Positions 1 through 7,360 of a stretch of 64,000 nt of DNA are shown in pieces. How positions within the stretch are numbered: position 1 is the first letter of the stretch; each line of letters begins with the position of its first letter. The DNA is from Melastoma dodecandrum (Eukaryota > Streptophyta > Magnoliopsida > Myrtales > Melastomataceae): positions 1,572,001 through 1,636,000 of the forward strand of contig JARUPY010000292.1 in assembly GCA_029817715.1 (NCBI GenBank), in the 5' to 3' direction. The translations under genes and the position numbers were made by a program. Below the pieces are notes generated by a model. The model was not told the origin of the DNA and did no database searches. It was given only the letters and a program-made list of their open reading frames with translations.

Positions 1-754
1 CTGAATCCGGACCGATGTGGATCGAGACCTAGGTCATCCCAGCCCCACTCCTCGACCAAGGCCGGTCGGGCGTTATTTACAGCCAAGGTCGAGACCCCGA
101 CGAATTCCTCCGTGGCGCCCACCGTCCCCTGGTCACCGTCGCGGATCACCTCGCTGCGACGAAGCGTTATCCACGGATCACGCTGAACGTGGCGCACATC
201 GCTCATCTCGAACCAAGATTGGTCCACGGGTCACTCGCTAGCGCAGGGATCCGTCGTGATATCGCTATGCCGACTGGCCTTGTGAAGCGCTCGCCAGCCA
301 ATTCGTGCCCGCTTGAGCGGGCGCGACCGGGAAATGCCTACCCAAGGATAGTGAATCGCTGTTACCGGGGAAAAGCGTGATCGGAATCGCTGTTATCCGG
401 GATGAGGAATCGCTCAAATCCTGGCGCCCTCGGCGAAATGAATCGCTTCTACCCTGGTCCGCCATAGAAGTCGTGGCCGGTGGGCGCGCGAGCGCGGGAA
501 GCCGCGCAGGACCCATGCCCGGGTCACAGGCGGATCCGGCGTGCGGCCAACCTCGAGGCCGGGACACCCGACCGCGCCGCGGGGGTGGCGTTCGCTGCGC
601 GGGAGAGAGCTTGCGCCGCCGCTTCCGGAGGCAGCATCCGGACCCGGTTCTGTCACGACGCATGGTTGACGGCGCAAGCGCCCTGGCGGATGCCCATCTC
701 TCGATCGAGGCGCCGCGCGACGGGGTGCCACGGACGATAGGCCGGGGGACGACC
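1..754. other. Leader region without a supported gene
   Basis: No reading frame here looks like a real protein. The open frames are Arg/Pro/Gly-rich, overlap on both strands and carry no recognisable motif. The frame that continues upstream of the phasin (from 377) has the same low-complexity character, so it is treated as untranslated. The stretch contains a cluster of 18-bp repeats (353-457), annotated separately, and one sequence close to a DnaA box at 167-175. It may be the far upstream region of the phasin gene, or the decayed end of a gene outside the window. Confidence 0.5.
353..457 (+). repeat. Four spaced copies of an 18-bp repeat, each starting GAATCGCT
   Basis: The copies lie at 353-370, 384-401, 407-424 and 440-457. 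All begin with GAATCGCT and end in a CC(G/T)GG-like half, with a variable centre (gttAC, gttAT, caaAT, tctAC). Start-to-start distances are 31, 23 and 33 bp. Each copy contains GAATC, a GANTC site of the kind methylated by CcrM in alphaproteobacteria. The cluster is about 300 bp upstream of the phasin start. It could be a regulator-binding array, a methylation-sensitive element or a decayed repeat family; the sequence does not decide. Confidence 0.6.
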
Positions 755-1294
755 GTGGGGAACGACAAACTGCCGACGCTCTCGAACCAGGCCGGACGCG
801 CTGCCGCTGAGAGCGGCGTGGCCCGGGCGCGGGACGCCTACGAGCGCTTCGCCGAGGCCGGCGAGATGGCGCTCAACGCCTTCGAGGCGTCGATGGCCCA
901 GACCCTTGAGGGCTGGCGCTCGGTGGTGGGTTCCAGCCGCGAGACGGCGCATCAGGTGGGGGACAGCAACGTGGCCAGCGCCCGCAGGATGCGCGACCAG
1001 TGGGATGCCGCCGCGGCTCGCCTCTACAACGCCTTCGAGGACAATGCCGTCCACACCCTGGCGGCGATGCGCGAGATCGGGCACCGCGTGCTCATCGCCA
1101 CCGACACCAACATCCGCGCCAACCTGGACTTCGCGGAACGGATCGCGAAGGCGGCCGATGCCCGCGAGGTCGTGGCGCTGAACATCGCGTTCCTGCAGGA
1201 GCAGGCGCGCCGGCTCACCGACCAGATGGTCGATCTCCACCAGACCACCAGCCGCCTCGCCCGCGAAGCCGCCGCGCGCACCGAAACGCCGTGA
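755..1294 (+). CDS. Phasin family protein
   Basis: Predicted phasin (Phasin_2 type), a small amphipathic helical protein that coats polyhydroxyalkanoate granules in the cytoplasm. The product is about 179 residues, usual for the family, almost wholly alpha-helical by eye and rich in Ala, Arg and Glu. It contains the characteristic stretch ANLDFAERIAKAADAREV followed by LQEQARRLTDQM. The GTG at 755 was chosen because a purine-rich GGGGGAC lies just upstream and homology begins soon after; the open frame extends 126 more codons upstream but that part is low complexity. The gene overlaps the next gene by 4 bases (GTGA), which suggests translational coupling to the hydrolase. Such a pair could relate to carbon-storage turnover, but that is inference. 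Confidence 0.8.
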   Translation: MGNDKLPTLSNQAGRAAAESGVARARDAYERFAEAGEMALNAFEASMAQTLEGWRSVVGSSRETAHQVGDSNVASARRMRDQWDAAAARLYNAFEDNAVHTLAAMREIGHRVLIATDTNIRANLDFAERIAKAADAREVVALNIAFLQEQARRLTDQMVDLHQTTSRLAREAAARTETP

Positions 1295-2232
1295 GCACCC
1301 TCTCGGCCGGGCAGGGCACGGCGGCGGATGCGGCGATGCCGCGGCTCGACGATCTCAGCCATGCCGACGTGCCGTTCCGGACCGGCCACTTCCTCGCCTA
1401 CGCGCCCCACGACTTCCATCGCATCGCCTATGTCGAATGGGGTGACCTGGACTCGCCGCATGTGGTCGTCTGCGTCCACGGGCTGAGCCGCCAGGGCCGG
1501 GATTTCGATGCCCTCGGCTATCGCTTGGCCCAGATGGGCTACCGCGTCGTCTGCCCGGACCTGCCGGGGCGGGGGCTAAGCGGGTGGCTCAAGGATCCGG
1601 AACTCTACGGCCTGTCGCAATACGCTGCCGACATGGCGGCGCTCATCGCGCATCTGCGGATCGCCGGAAAGATCGATTGGGTCGGCACGTCCCTCGGCGG
1701 GCTGACCGGCATGGTTCTGGCCGCCTCGGCCAACACGCCGATTCGCCGCATGGTGATCAACGATATCGGCCCGTTCCTGCCCTGGGCACCGATCCGCCAT
1801 ATCGGTTCGCGCCTGCGCGACGCGCCACGGCTGCACCACAACCTCGCCTCGGGCGAGTCGCGCCTGCGCACCGTGCTGGGCGCGTTCGGGCCGCTGACCG
1901 ACGAGCAGTGGCGCCACATCGCCAAGCACAGCTTCTTCCGGGAGCCGAACGGCGGCTGGCGCCCGCACTACGATCCCGGCATCGGCGACGCGTTCCGGCC
2001 CGGTCGGGTCTACAGCGTCAGCATGTGGCGCGACTGGGACGCGATCACCTGCCCGGTGCTGCTCCTGCGCGGGGAGCACTCGGAGCTGTTGCTCGCCACG
2101 ACCGCCGACGAGATGACCCGGCGGGGTCCGCCGACGGAGCGCGTCGAGATACCGGATTGCGGACACGCCCCTGCGCTCCTCGACATTGCCCAACTCAGCA
2201 TCGTCACGGATTGGCTCGGACCGGCCGCCTGA
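1291..2232 (+). CDS. Alpha/beta-fold hydrolase
   Basis: Predicted cytoplasmic alpha/beta hydrolase of 313 residues. The oxyanion-hole motif CVHGLSRQGRDF is near residue 70, the nucleophile elbow GTSLGG near 140 and the catalytic His in CGHAPALLD near the C-terminus. The expected acid after strand beta-7 falls in RGEHSELL, where a Glu stands at the position usually held by Asp; Glu can replace Asp in this fold. There is no signal peptide. The GTG start overlaps the phasin stop, so the two are probably one transcript. An esterase or lipase role acting on storage polymer or acyl esters is plausible, but the substrate cannot be told from sequence. Confidence 0.8.
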   Translation: MSTLSAGQGTAADAAMPRLDDLSHADVPFRTGHFLAYAPHDFHRIAYVEWGDLDSPHVVVCVHGLSRQGRDFDALGYRLAQMGYRVVCPDLPGRGLSGWLKDPELYGLSQYAADMAALIAHLRIAGKIDWVGTSLGGLTGMVLAASANTPIRRMVINDIGPFLPWAPIRHIGSRLRDAPRLHHNLASGESRLRTVLGAFGPLTDEQWRHIAKHSFFREPNGGWRPHYDPGIGDAFRPGRVYSVSMWRDWDAITCPVLLLRGEHSELLLATTADEMTRRGPPTERVEIPDCGHAPALLDIAQLSIVTDWLGPAA

Positions 2233-2611
2233 TCGGCCCGTCGTGCCCTCCCGACGTGGCGCGCTGCGCACCCTGACAATCGACGCCGGCGATCACCGGC
2301 GGCAAGGGCATATTCCGACAGTTAATTCCCGCGCTCGACTTGAACATCCTACGTAGTTATCATTGTTTACGACCTAAAAATTCGTCGTGGCGCGCGATTT
2401 TTTACCGCATTCATAAGTAGTTTGCCGCCGCTGTGCTGATGATCTCGGATGTGCTGACTTAATCATTCGTTGCGCGCAGTGACCGGCTGTGGCATCAACC
2501 ATGGCGCGCTGAAAGCTTGACTGTGCGTGATCGAGGCCGCGGATGGCATTTCGCGGCCGATGGAACGGCCAGGCTGACCAATCTCTTGCGAAGACCGTCG
2601 GACGACTTTCC
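2233..2611. other. AT-rich intergenic spacer
   Basis: About 380 bases without a supported gene. From roughly 2320 to 2470 the composition is clearly richer in A and T than the surrounding DNA, with runs such as CTAAAAATTC and GATTTTTTA. This is likely the promoter and operator region of the XRE regulator at 2612, since T-rich DNA is also what MucR/Ros and H-NS-like proteins prefer. A short minus-strand open frame at 2374-2613 has no protein-like features. Confidence 0.6.
2375..2404. promoter_or_regulatory. AT-rich inverted repeat upstream of the XRE gene
   Basis: The arms TAAAAATTCG (2375-2384) and CGATTTTTTA (2395-2404) are complementary at 9 of 10 positions with a 10-base spacer. It ends in a run of six T on the plus strand, so it could serve as a weak intrinsic terminator for the hydrolase transcript. 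It could equally be an operator for the regulator about 200 bp downstream. Confidence 0.4.
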
Positions 2612-3031
2612 ATGGCTAAGCCAAGTCCAAAGCCGAAGCAGACGACGGCGATCGATCACGGCGTCGGCAGCCGCATCGCGTTCCTGCGTGCGGCCAACGG
2701 GCTGAGCCAATCGGCCCTGGCCAGTGCGCTGGGCGTGAGCTTTCAGCAGGTCCAGAAATACGAGACTGGCAAGAACCGCGTCGGCGCCGGTCGTCTCCAG
2801 GCGATCGCCGAGCGGCTCGGAGTTCCGGTGTCGAGCTTCTTTGAGCCCGAGCCCGCGAGCGCCACGGAGAACGGGCCCGCGCTTCTTCGGTTGACCGGCG
2901 CGCTCGAGCTGCTGCGCGCCTACAATCAGATCGCCGACGACCAGATGCGCCGTGACGTCCTGGCCTTGGTGAAGTCGGCCTCGCGGCTGGCCCAGGCGCG
3001 CGCGTCGCAGGGATCAGCCCCGGAGGCGTGA
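2612..3031 (+). CDS. XRE-family helix-turn-helix transcriptional regulator
   Basis: DNA-binding regulator of 139 residues with one HTH_3 domain at about residues 18-75. The helix-turn-helix reads LSQSALASALGVSFQQVQKY, followed by ETGKNRVGAGRLQAIAERLG, the normal form for Cro/CI-like and SinR-like proteins of alphaproteobacteria. The C-terminal 60 residues (ALELLRAYNQIADD onward) are probably a helical dimerisation segment. The ATG at 2612 was chosen over the frame's earlier start at 2543 because the family begins just before the HTH and the extra residues look non-coding. It is a single gene after an AT-rich spacer and may repress itself. Confidence 0.85.
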   Translation: MAKPSPKPKQTTAIDHGVGSRIAFLRAANGLSQSALASALGVSFQQVQKYETGKNRVGAGRLQAIAERLGVPVSSFFEPEPASATENGPALLRLTGALELLRAYNQIADDQMRRDVLALVKSASRLAQARASQGSAPEA

Positions 3032-3092
3032 CGGTCGGGACAGGCCGCGCGGCCTTCGGATTTCGGGTCTCCGCGCCCGAGAGGAGGCCGCC

Positions 3093-3431
3093 ATGGACCC
3101 GACGTTCCTCGTTAACCTGTTCAGCGACGTACCGGTCGATGCACCGGAGGAAGTCGTAACCGTCCTCGTCGCTGCGCCGGGCCTGCGTGTCGAGCGCATC
3201 GTTTCCTGCGGGCAGGCCAGCCCACCGGGATTCTCCTATGATCAGCCGCATGCCGAATGGGTTGCGGTTCTGATGGGCTCGGCCGACCTGCGCTTCGCCG
3301 ACGAGCCAGAGCCGCGGCGGTTGGTGGTGGGCGATACCGTGCTGATCGACGCGCACCGCCGCCATCGGGTCGAGCGCACGGACTCGCCGACCGTGTGGCT
3401 GGCCATCCATTTTGGCCCGCAGGTAGGATAA
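3093..3431 (+). CDS. Cupin-domain protein
   Basis: Small 112-residue single-domain cupin. The conserved pieces are QPHAEWVAVLMGSADLRFAD (first cupin motif region, with His and Glu as possible metal ligands) and GDTVLIDAHRRHRVER (second motif, Pro/Gly-poor but with His residues). It has no signal peptide. A good ribosome-binding site, GAGAGGAGG, lies 5-6 bases before the ATG. Small cupins of this type are often annotated as phosphoribosylaminoimidazole-carboxylase-like or sugar-binding proteins without proof. It ends 7 bases before the convergent rsmD stop. Confidence 0.75.
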   Translation: MDPTFLVNLFSDVPVDAPEEVVTVLVAAPGLRVERIVSCGQASPPGFSYDQPHAEWVAVLMGSADLRFADEPEPRRLVVGDTVLIDAHRRHRVERTDSPTVWLAIHFGPQVG

Positions 3432-3438
3432 GCCCCGA

Positions 3439-3996
3439 TCAGCCGGCGAATCGGGCGAGGGTGACGGCGGTCTCGCCGTAGGCGCGCCGCTCCAATTCGG
3501 TGAATCCCGGCGGCCATGTCAGCCGAACGGTCTCGGATTCCTCAACGATCACGAGGGCACCGGCGGCGAGCCACGCGCCCGCGGCCGCGCTCGCCAGCGC
3601 GCGGGGCGCAAGATCGCGGCCGTAGGGTGGATCGCAGAAAACCAACGAGAATTGCCCCGCCGTCCCAGCCGGCCCGAGCCGGGTCGCGTCGCGCCGGAAC
3701 AGCCGTGTCACGCCCTCGGCGCCGAGGGCCTCGATGTTCGATCGAATCACCGCGCGGGCTTCCGCCCCCTCATCCACCAAGAGGGCGTAGGCGGCGCCCC
3801 GCGACAGCGCTTCGAATCCCAACGCCCCGGTTCCGGCGAACAGGTCGAGCACCCGCGCACCGACGACAGCTTCGTCATAGGCGTGCGTCAGGACGTTGAA
3901 GAGCGATTCGCGCAGCCGGTCCGAGGTCGGTCGAATCGCATCGGTCCGCGGTGCCGCGAGCTTGCGGCCGCGCCATGCGCCGCCGACGATCCTCAT
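3439..3996 (-). CDS. rsmD: 16S rRNA (guanine(966)-N(2))-methyltransferase RsmD
   Basis: SAM-dependent methyltransferase of 185 residues that modifies G966 of 16S rRNA in the 30S subunit. The start MRIVGGAWRGRKLAAP is the family signature, followed by RPTSDRLRESLFNVL, the SAM-binding motif LDLFAGTGALGFEALSRGA and the catalytic CDPPYG motif typical of amino-methylating enzymes. Length fits the family. Its ATG overlaps the stop of rluB (ATGA), so the two rRNA-modification genes are translationally coupled. The same order is common in alphaproteobacteria. Confidence 0.93.
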   Translation of the reverse strand: MRIVGGAWRGRKLAAPRTDAIRPTSDRLRESLFNVLTHAYDEAVVGARVLDLFAGTGALGFEALSRGAAYALLVDEGAEARAVIRSNIEALGAEGVTRLFRRDATRLGPAGTAGQFSLVFCDPPYGRDLAPRALASAAAGAWLAAGALVIVEESETVRLTWPPGFTELERRAYGETAVTLARFAG

Positions 3997-5822
3997 CGCG
4001 TGCCGCGCGGCGGCCGCCCACCGCCGGGCTTGGAACCGCCGCCCGGTCGCGAGCCCCCGCGGGGCGCCCCCGGACGACCGCCGGGCCTGGCCCCCGCGCC
4101 CTTGCCGAAGCCAGCGCCGGCGCTCTTGCCGGCGAAGCCGCCGGGTTTCCCGCCGGGTTTGGAAGGTCCGGACTTCGAGAACCCAGGCTTCGCGAAGCCG
4201 GCCTTGGCGCCATGAGGTTTCGAACGGTCGAAGCCCGTGTCATCGCTGCCGGAATCCGCCCGCGGGCCCCGGAAGCCGCCCTTGCCGCGCGCCGCACCGC
4301 CCGACGGGGCGCCTTCGCGCTCTCGGCGGCTGTCCGGTCTCGGACCGTGATCCTCATCCCGCCGGGACTGAGCGCGCGGCCCGGCTGCGGCGCGCGCCGA
4401 ATCACGCTGCGGCCGCTCCCTGCCGCCGCGCTCACCCACAAAACCCGCCTCGCGGTCCGGACGGCCCCCCGAGCCGCGCTCCGGACGATCGGAGGAGGTA
4501 TCCCCGGCATACCGGCGGCGGGCCTTCGCGGGCTGAGGGGCCTCGACGGGCGTCGCCGACAGGCGCTCCACCACGACACGGCGATCACCGGCCCGGATCG
4601 ACCCGACCCGCTCGCGCCCGCGCTCCGCGGCGGTGGCCTGTGCGGTTCGCGGATCCGCACCCCGCCGAGGGACGCGCGTCCCCCGGGGCTTCGTCGCCTC
4701 CTCGTCGCGCCACGTGGCGTTCCGCGGCCCAGACCCGGAGCCGCCGGTCGAGACACGCGGCGTCGGCGCCGGTCGCGCGGCATTACGGCGGTTGCCGGCT
4801 GCCTGGGCGGGCCGCAGGTCCCGTTCGGGCTTGTTACCCGATCCGAACGGCGTGATCGGTTCGCGCACCGGGCTCTCGAAATCGACGCCGGCCTGTTCGG
4901 AGAGCGACTTGCCCAGCTGATCCTTCAGGACGCGAGTCCGGATCTCCTCCACGAGGCCGACCTCCAGGTCGCCCAATTGGAATGGCCCGAAGGACAGCCG
5001 GATCAGCCGGTTCACTGACAGACCCAGATGCTCGAGGATCCGCTTGACCGCGCGGTTCGTCCCCTCGCGCAGGCCCAGGGTGAGCCAGACGTTGTCGCCC
5101 TGGACCCGGTCGAGCGTGGCTTCCACGGGACCGTATTCCATCCCGTCGATCGTCACGCCCTTGGCGAGCTTGTCGAGCTGGGCCTGATCGGTATCGCCAT
5201 GGGCGCGGACGCGGTAGCGACGCAGCCAGCCCGTATCCGGATGGGCGATGACCTTGGCGAGGCCGCCATCGTTGGTCAGCAGCAGCAGACCTTCTGTGTT
5301 GATATCGAGTCGGCCGACGGCCACGACACGGGGCAGATCCTCGGGCAGCACATCGAAGACCGTCTGCCGGCCCTCGGGATCGCGGGCGGTCGTGACGACG
5401 CCGCGTGGCTTGTGGAAGATCCACAGACGGCTCCGCTCCCGCAACGGCATCGGCGCGCCGTCGATCAGGATCCGGTCATCCTCGGTGACGTTGCGGGCGG
5501 GAGAGGTGAGGGTCTCGCCGTTCACGCTGACCCGGCCGGCGAGGATCATCGCCTCGGCGTCGCGCCGCGACGCGATGCCGGCCCGTGCCATCGCCTTGGC
5601 GATGCGCTCCCCCGGCGGAGTCGCGGCCGGCCCATCCCCGGCGGGCACGTCCTCCGTCCGAGGCGCTGGCGGCTCGGCCTTGCGCTTTCCGGCCTCGCCC
5701 TTGGCCGGAGGTTCGGCGGCGAGGCCGGCATCGGTGCTCGGCGCCCAGCCTCCGGGCCGCGTGGTGTCGGGTTCCGGCCGGGCAGCGCCCTCCGGCAGGT
5801 CATCGTTCGGCGTGTCGCTCAT
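3993..5822 (-). CDS. rluB: RluB-type rRNA pseudouridine synthase with long basic tail
   Basis: Pseudouridine synthase acting on 23S rRNA (RluB/RsuA family; target by homology). After a 70-residue Pro/Ala-rich head come an S4 RNA-binding domain (IAKAMARAGIASRRDAEAM, residues 74-92) and the synthase domain with the catalytic Asp in VGRLDINTEGLLLLTNDGG (D173). The catalytic part ends near residue 310. The remaining 300 residues are low complexity and rich in Arg, Gly, Pro, Lys and Ser, ending in glycine/lysine and RGGSRPGGG-type repeats. Family members usually have 250-300 residues, so half of this 609-residue protein is an intrinsically disordered basic extension, probably binding RNA. It is the first gene of the rluB-rsmD pair. 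Confidence 0.9.
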   Translation of the reverse strand: MSDTPNDDLPEGAARPEPDTTRPGGWAPSTDAGLAAEPPAKGEAGKRKAEPPAPRTEDVPAGDGPAATPPGERIAKAMARAGIASRRDAEAMILAGRVSVNGETLTSPARNVTEDDRILIDGAPMPLRERSRLWIFHKPRGVVTTARDPEGRQTVFDVLPEDLPRVVAVGRLDINTEGLLLLTNDGGLAKVIAHPDTGWLRRYRVRAHGDTDQAQLDKLAKGVTIDGMEYGPVEATLDRVQGDNVWLTLGLREGTNRAVKRILEHLGLSVNRLIRLSFGPFQLGDLEVGLVEEIRTRVLKDQLGKSLSEQAGVDFESPVREPITPFGSGNKPERDLRPAQAAGNRRNAARPAPTPRVSTGGSGSGPRNATWRDEEATKPRGTRVPRRGADPRTAQATAAERGRERVGSIRAGDRRVVVERLSATPVEAPQPAKARRRYAGDTSSDRPERGSGGRPDREAGFVGERGGRERPQRDSARAAAGPRAQSRRDEDHGPRPDSRREREGAPSGGAARGKGGFRGPRADSGSDDTGFDRSKPHGAKAGFAKPGFSKSGPSKPGGKPGGFAGKSAGAGFGKGAGARPGGRPGAPRGGSRPGGGSKPGGGRPPRGTR

Positions 5823-6160
5823 GGGGGCGCCTTACCAGAGCCGCTACCGACAGGCGAGACTCAGCCTGGGTCGGATCGGATCTCGTCGGCGTGCGCGGAC
5901 CGGTCAGGACCCTGTCGCGACCGCATCATGGACGCCGACGCGTCCGAGGTCCCTCGCAGACGCCCCGCGCCTGAGCGATACGTAGCGGCTTCCGCGGCAC
6001 GATCCTGAGCGGGATCGCTCCTGCACTCTCCGCGCAAACGCGCACGCACGATCCTCACCATCACCAGTGTCGTGCGGCGATGTCCGATGGCCTCTCGCGA
6101 CCGCGCGTACGGTTCGACGCCATCGGCCCCAACGACACGGTGTGTGAGCGGACGGACAGC
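5823..6160. other. Intergenic region upstream of rluB
   Basis: About 340 bases between rluB and the terminator of the DUF1328 gene, both on the minus strand. It should carry the rluB promoter, but I see no convincing -35/-10 pair. One short inverted repeat, GAGCG-N4-CGCTC (6007-6020), is present. Nothing else is recognisable. Confidence 0.4.
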
Positions 6161-6186
6161 AAAAAGGGCGGCCCGCCGGACCGCCC
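6161..6186 (-). terminator. Rho-independent terminator of the CsbD/DUF1328 unit
   Basis: On the minus strand the arms GGGCGGTCC (plus 6178-6186) and GGGCCGCCC (6166-6174) form a 9-bp stem with one G-U pair and a GCC/GGC triloop, followed directly by five T (plus A-run 6161-6165). It lies about 25 bases past the DUF1328 stop codon. Confidence 0.9.
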
Positions 6187-6212
6187 CCGAACTCGATGCC
6201 GACCGGCCGTCG

Positions 6213-6389
6213 TCACAGCCTGGGCGAACGCCCGCGCATCACGCCGAACACGGCGGAGATCAGGAACAGAGCGATCGCCACGAAGAAGACGATCTTGGCG
6301 GCCTCCATGGCCGTCCCGGCGATGCCGCCGAACCCGAGCAGGGCCGCGACGAGCGCGACGACGAGAAATGTGACAGCCCAACCGATCAT
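6213..6389 (-). CDS. DUF1328 small membrane protein
   Basis: A 58-residue protein of two hydrophobic helices ([17 protein letters not shown] and [19 protein letters not shown]) joined by [10 protein letters not shown], the hallmark of DUF1328 (YtjA-like) inner-membrane proteins. The function is unknown; homologues are often stress- or stationary-phase-induced. The ATG at 6389 is preceded by GGGAGGA at ideal spacing; the frame's longer start at 6419 has no such site. It follows csbD by 77 bases on the same strand and ends at a strong terminator, so the two small stress-type genes probably form one transcript. Confidence 0.87.
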   Translation of the reverse strand: MIGWAVTFLVVALVAALLGFGGIAGTAMEAAKIVFFVAIALFLISAVFGVMRGRSPRL

Positions 6390-6466
6390 GGCATCCTCCC
6401 GAGGTTCAAGCCGATCCAAGGTGGGAACCCGCCGTGGCGGGTCCCGTTCCGAGCATCGTGGGGCGA

Positions 6467-6658
6467 TCAGAGCTTGTCGGTCGCCGACTTCACGGTGTCC
6501 TTCGCATCGCCCACAGTGCCCTGGGTCTTGCCCTTCAGCTCCTGAGCCGCACCTTCGGTCTTCAGCTTGTCGTTACCGGTCACGTCGCCGATGCCCTGCT
6601 TGGCCTTGCCGAGGGCCTCGTTGGCGGCGCCCTTGATCTTGTCGGTGGTGCTGCTCAT
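6467..6658 (-). CDS. CsbD-like stress protein
   Basis: A 63-residue hydrophilic protein made of the CsbD repeat pattern: [20 protein letters not shown], then [19 protein letters not shown]. CsbD-like proteins are small, helical and usually controlled by the general stress response; their molecular role is unknown. The ATG at 6658 has an AAGGA site upstream. An EcfG-type promoter (6708-6733) sits at the right distance. A hairpin formed by GGGACCCGCC/GGCGGGTTCCC follows the gene but lacks a T run, so read-through into the DUF1328 gene is likely. Confidence 0.88.
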   Translation of the reverse strand: MSSTTDKIKGAANEALGKAKQGIGDVTGNDKLKTEGAAQELKGKTQGTVGDAKDTVKSATDKL

Positions 6659-6707
6659 GGCGATGTCCTTCTTGTGGATACTGCGGCGGCGCCGCGATCG
6701 GTCAAGA

Positions 6708-6733
6708 AACGGACACGGTCGCTCGAATGTTCC
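6708..6733 (-). promoter_or_regulatory. Candidate EcfG (general stress sigma factor) promoter of csbD
   Basis: On the minus strand GGAAC (plus 6729-6733) is separated by exactly 17 bases from CGTT (plus 6708-6711). This matches the GGAAC-N16/17-CGTT consensus described for EcfG in alphaproteobacteria. It lies about 50 bases upstream of the csbD ATG and points into that gene. Confidence 0.75.
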
Positions 6734-6815
6734 AGCTCTTAACATTGCCTTGGGTTGAAACGACGCGCCGTACCCTTTCCGCGGTCGCCGGCTCCGGCGA
6801 TGGAGTGAGAACATC

Positions 6816-7079
6816 TTGGCAGCAGAACCGATCCCGGGCGCCGCGTTCACATCTCCGAGCGAACCGACGGCGCTCGACCGGGCCTTCGCGGCGGCTCGCG
6901 CGGCGGCGGCCATGGGCGAGGTTCCGGTGGGCGCCGTCGTGGTCCGGGACGGAACCGTGCTGGCCGTCGCGCACAATCGCCCTCGGGCGTTGCGGGATCC
7001 GACCGCGCACGCGGAGATCCTGGCCATCCGGGCGGCGTGCACGGCGATCGGCGACGAGCGGCTGATCGGCTGCGATCTC

Positions 7080-7114
<35 letters not shown>

Positions 7115-7304
7115 TGCCATCGCGTTCGCACGGATCCGGCGTCTCTATTACGCAGCGTCCGATCCCAAGGGGGGCGGCGTCGAACACGGGCCACGGGTCT
7201 TCAATCAGCCGACCTGCCATCACGCGCCGGACATCTACAGCGGCTTTCGCGAACGCGAGGCCGCGGCACTCCTGCGGGACTTCTTCGCGCTCCGCAGGCT
7301 TTGA
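6816..7304 (+). CDS. tadA: tRNA adenosine(34) deaminase TadA
   Basis: Zinc enzyme converting A34 to inosine in the tRNA-Arg(ACG) anticodon. The 162-residue product has the deaminase signature HAEILA (H65, catalytic E67) and the second zinc motif PCPMCAG (C95, C98), with the family's [13 protein letters not shown] before them. The start chosen is a TTG at 6816 with GGAG about 10 bases upstream; no ATG precedes the conserved region in frame. The first 20 residues are not conserved. The gene is transcribed divergently from csbD. Confidence 0.92.
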
Positions 7305-7360
7305 GGGCGGGAGCCCTACGACCGGGCCCGCGTTCCATCTCACGTCACGGAGGCCGTACG

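Noticed and set aside
167..175. TTATCCACG, one mismatch from a DnaA box
   Set aside because: It is a single copy without an AT-rich unwinding region, and no dnaA, hemE or parAB gene is nearby. One near match in 64 kb is expected by chance.
377..754. N-terminal extension of the phasin open frame
   Set aside because: The extra 126 codons are Arg/Gly/Pro-rich, overlap the repeat cluster and show no homology; the GTG at 755 has a proper ribosome-binding site.
2374..2613. 79-codon minus-strand frame in the AT-rich spacer
   Set aside because: It has no ribosome-binding site, no motif and atypical composition.
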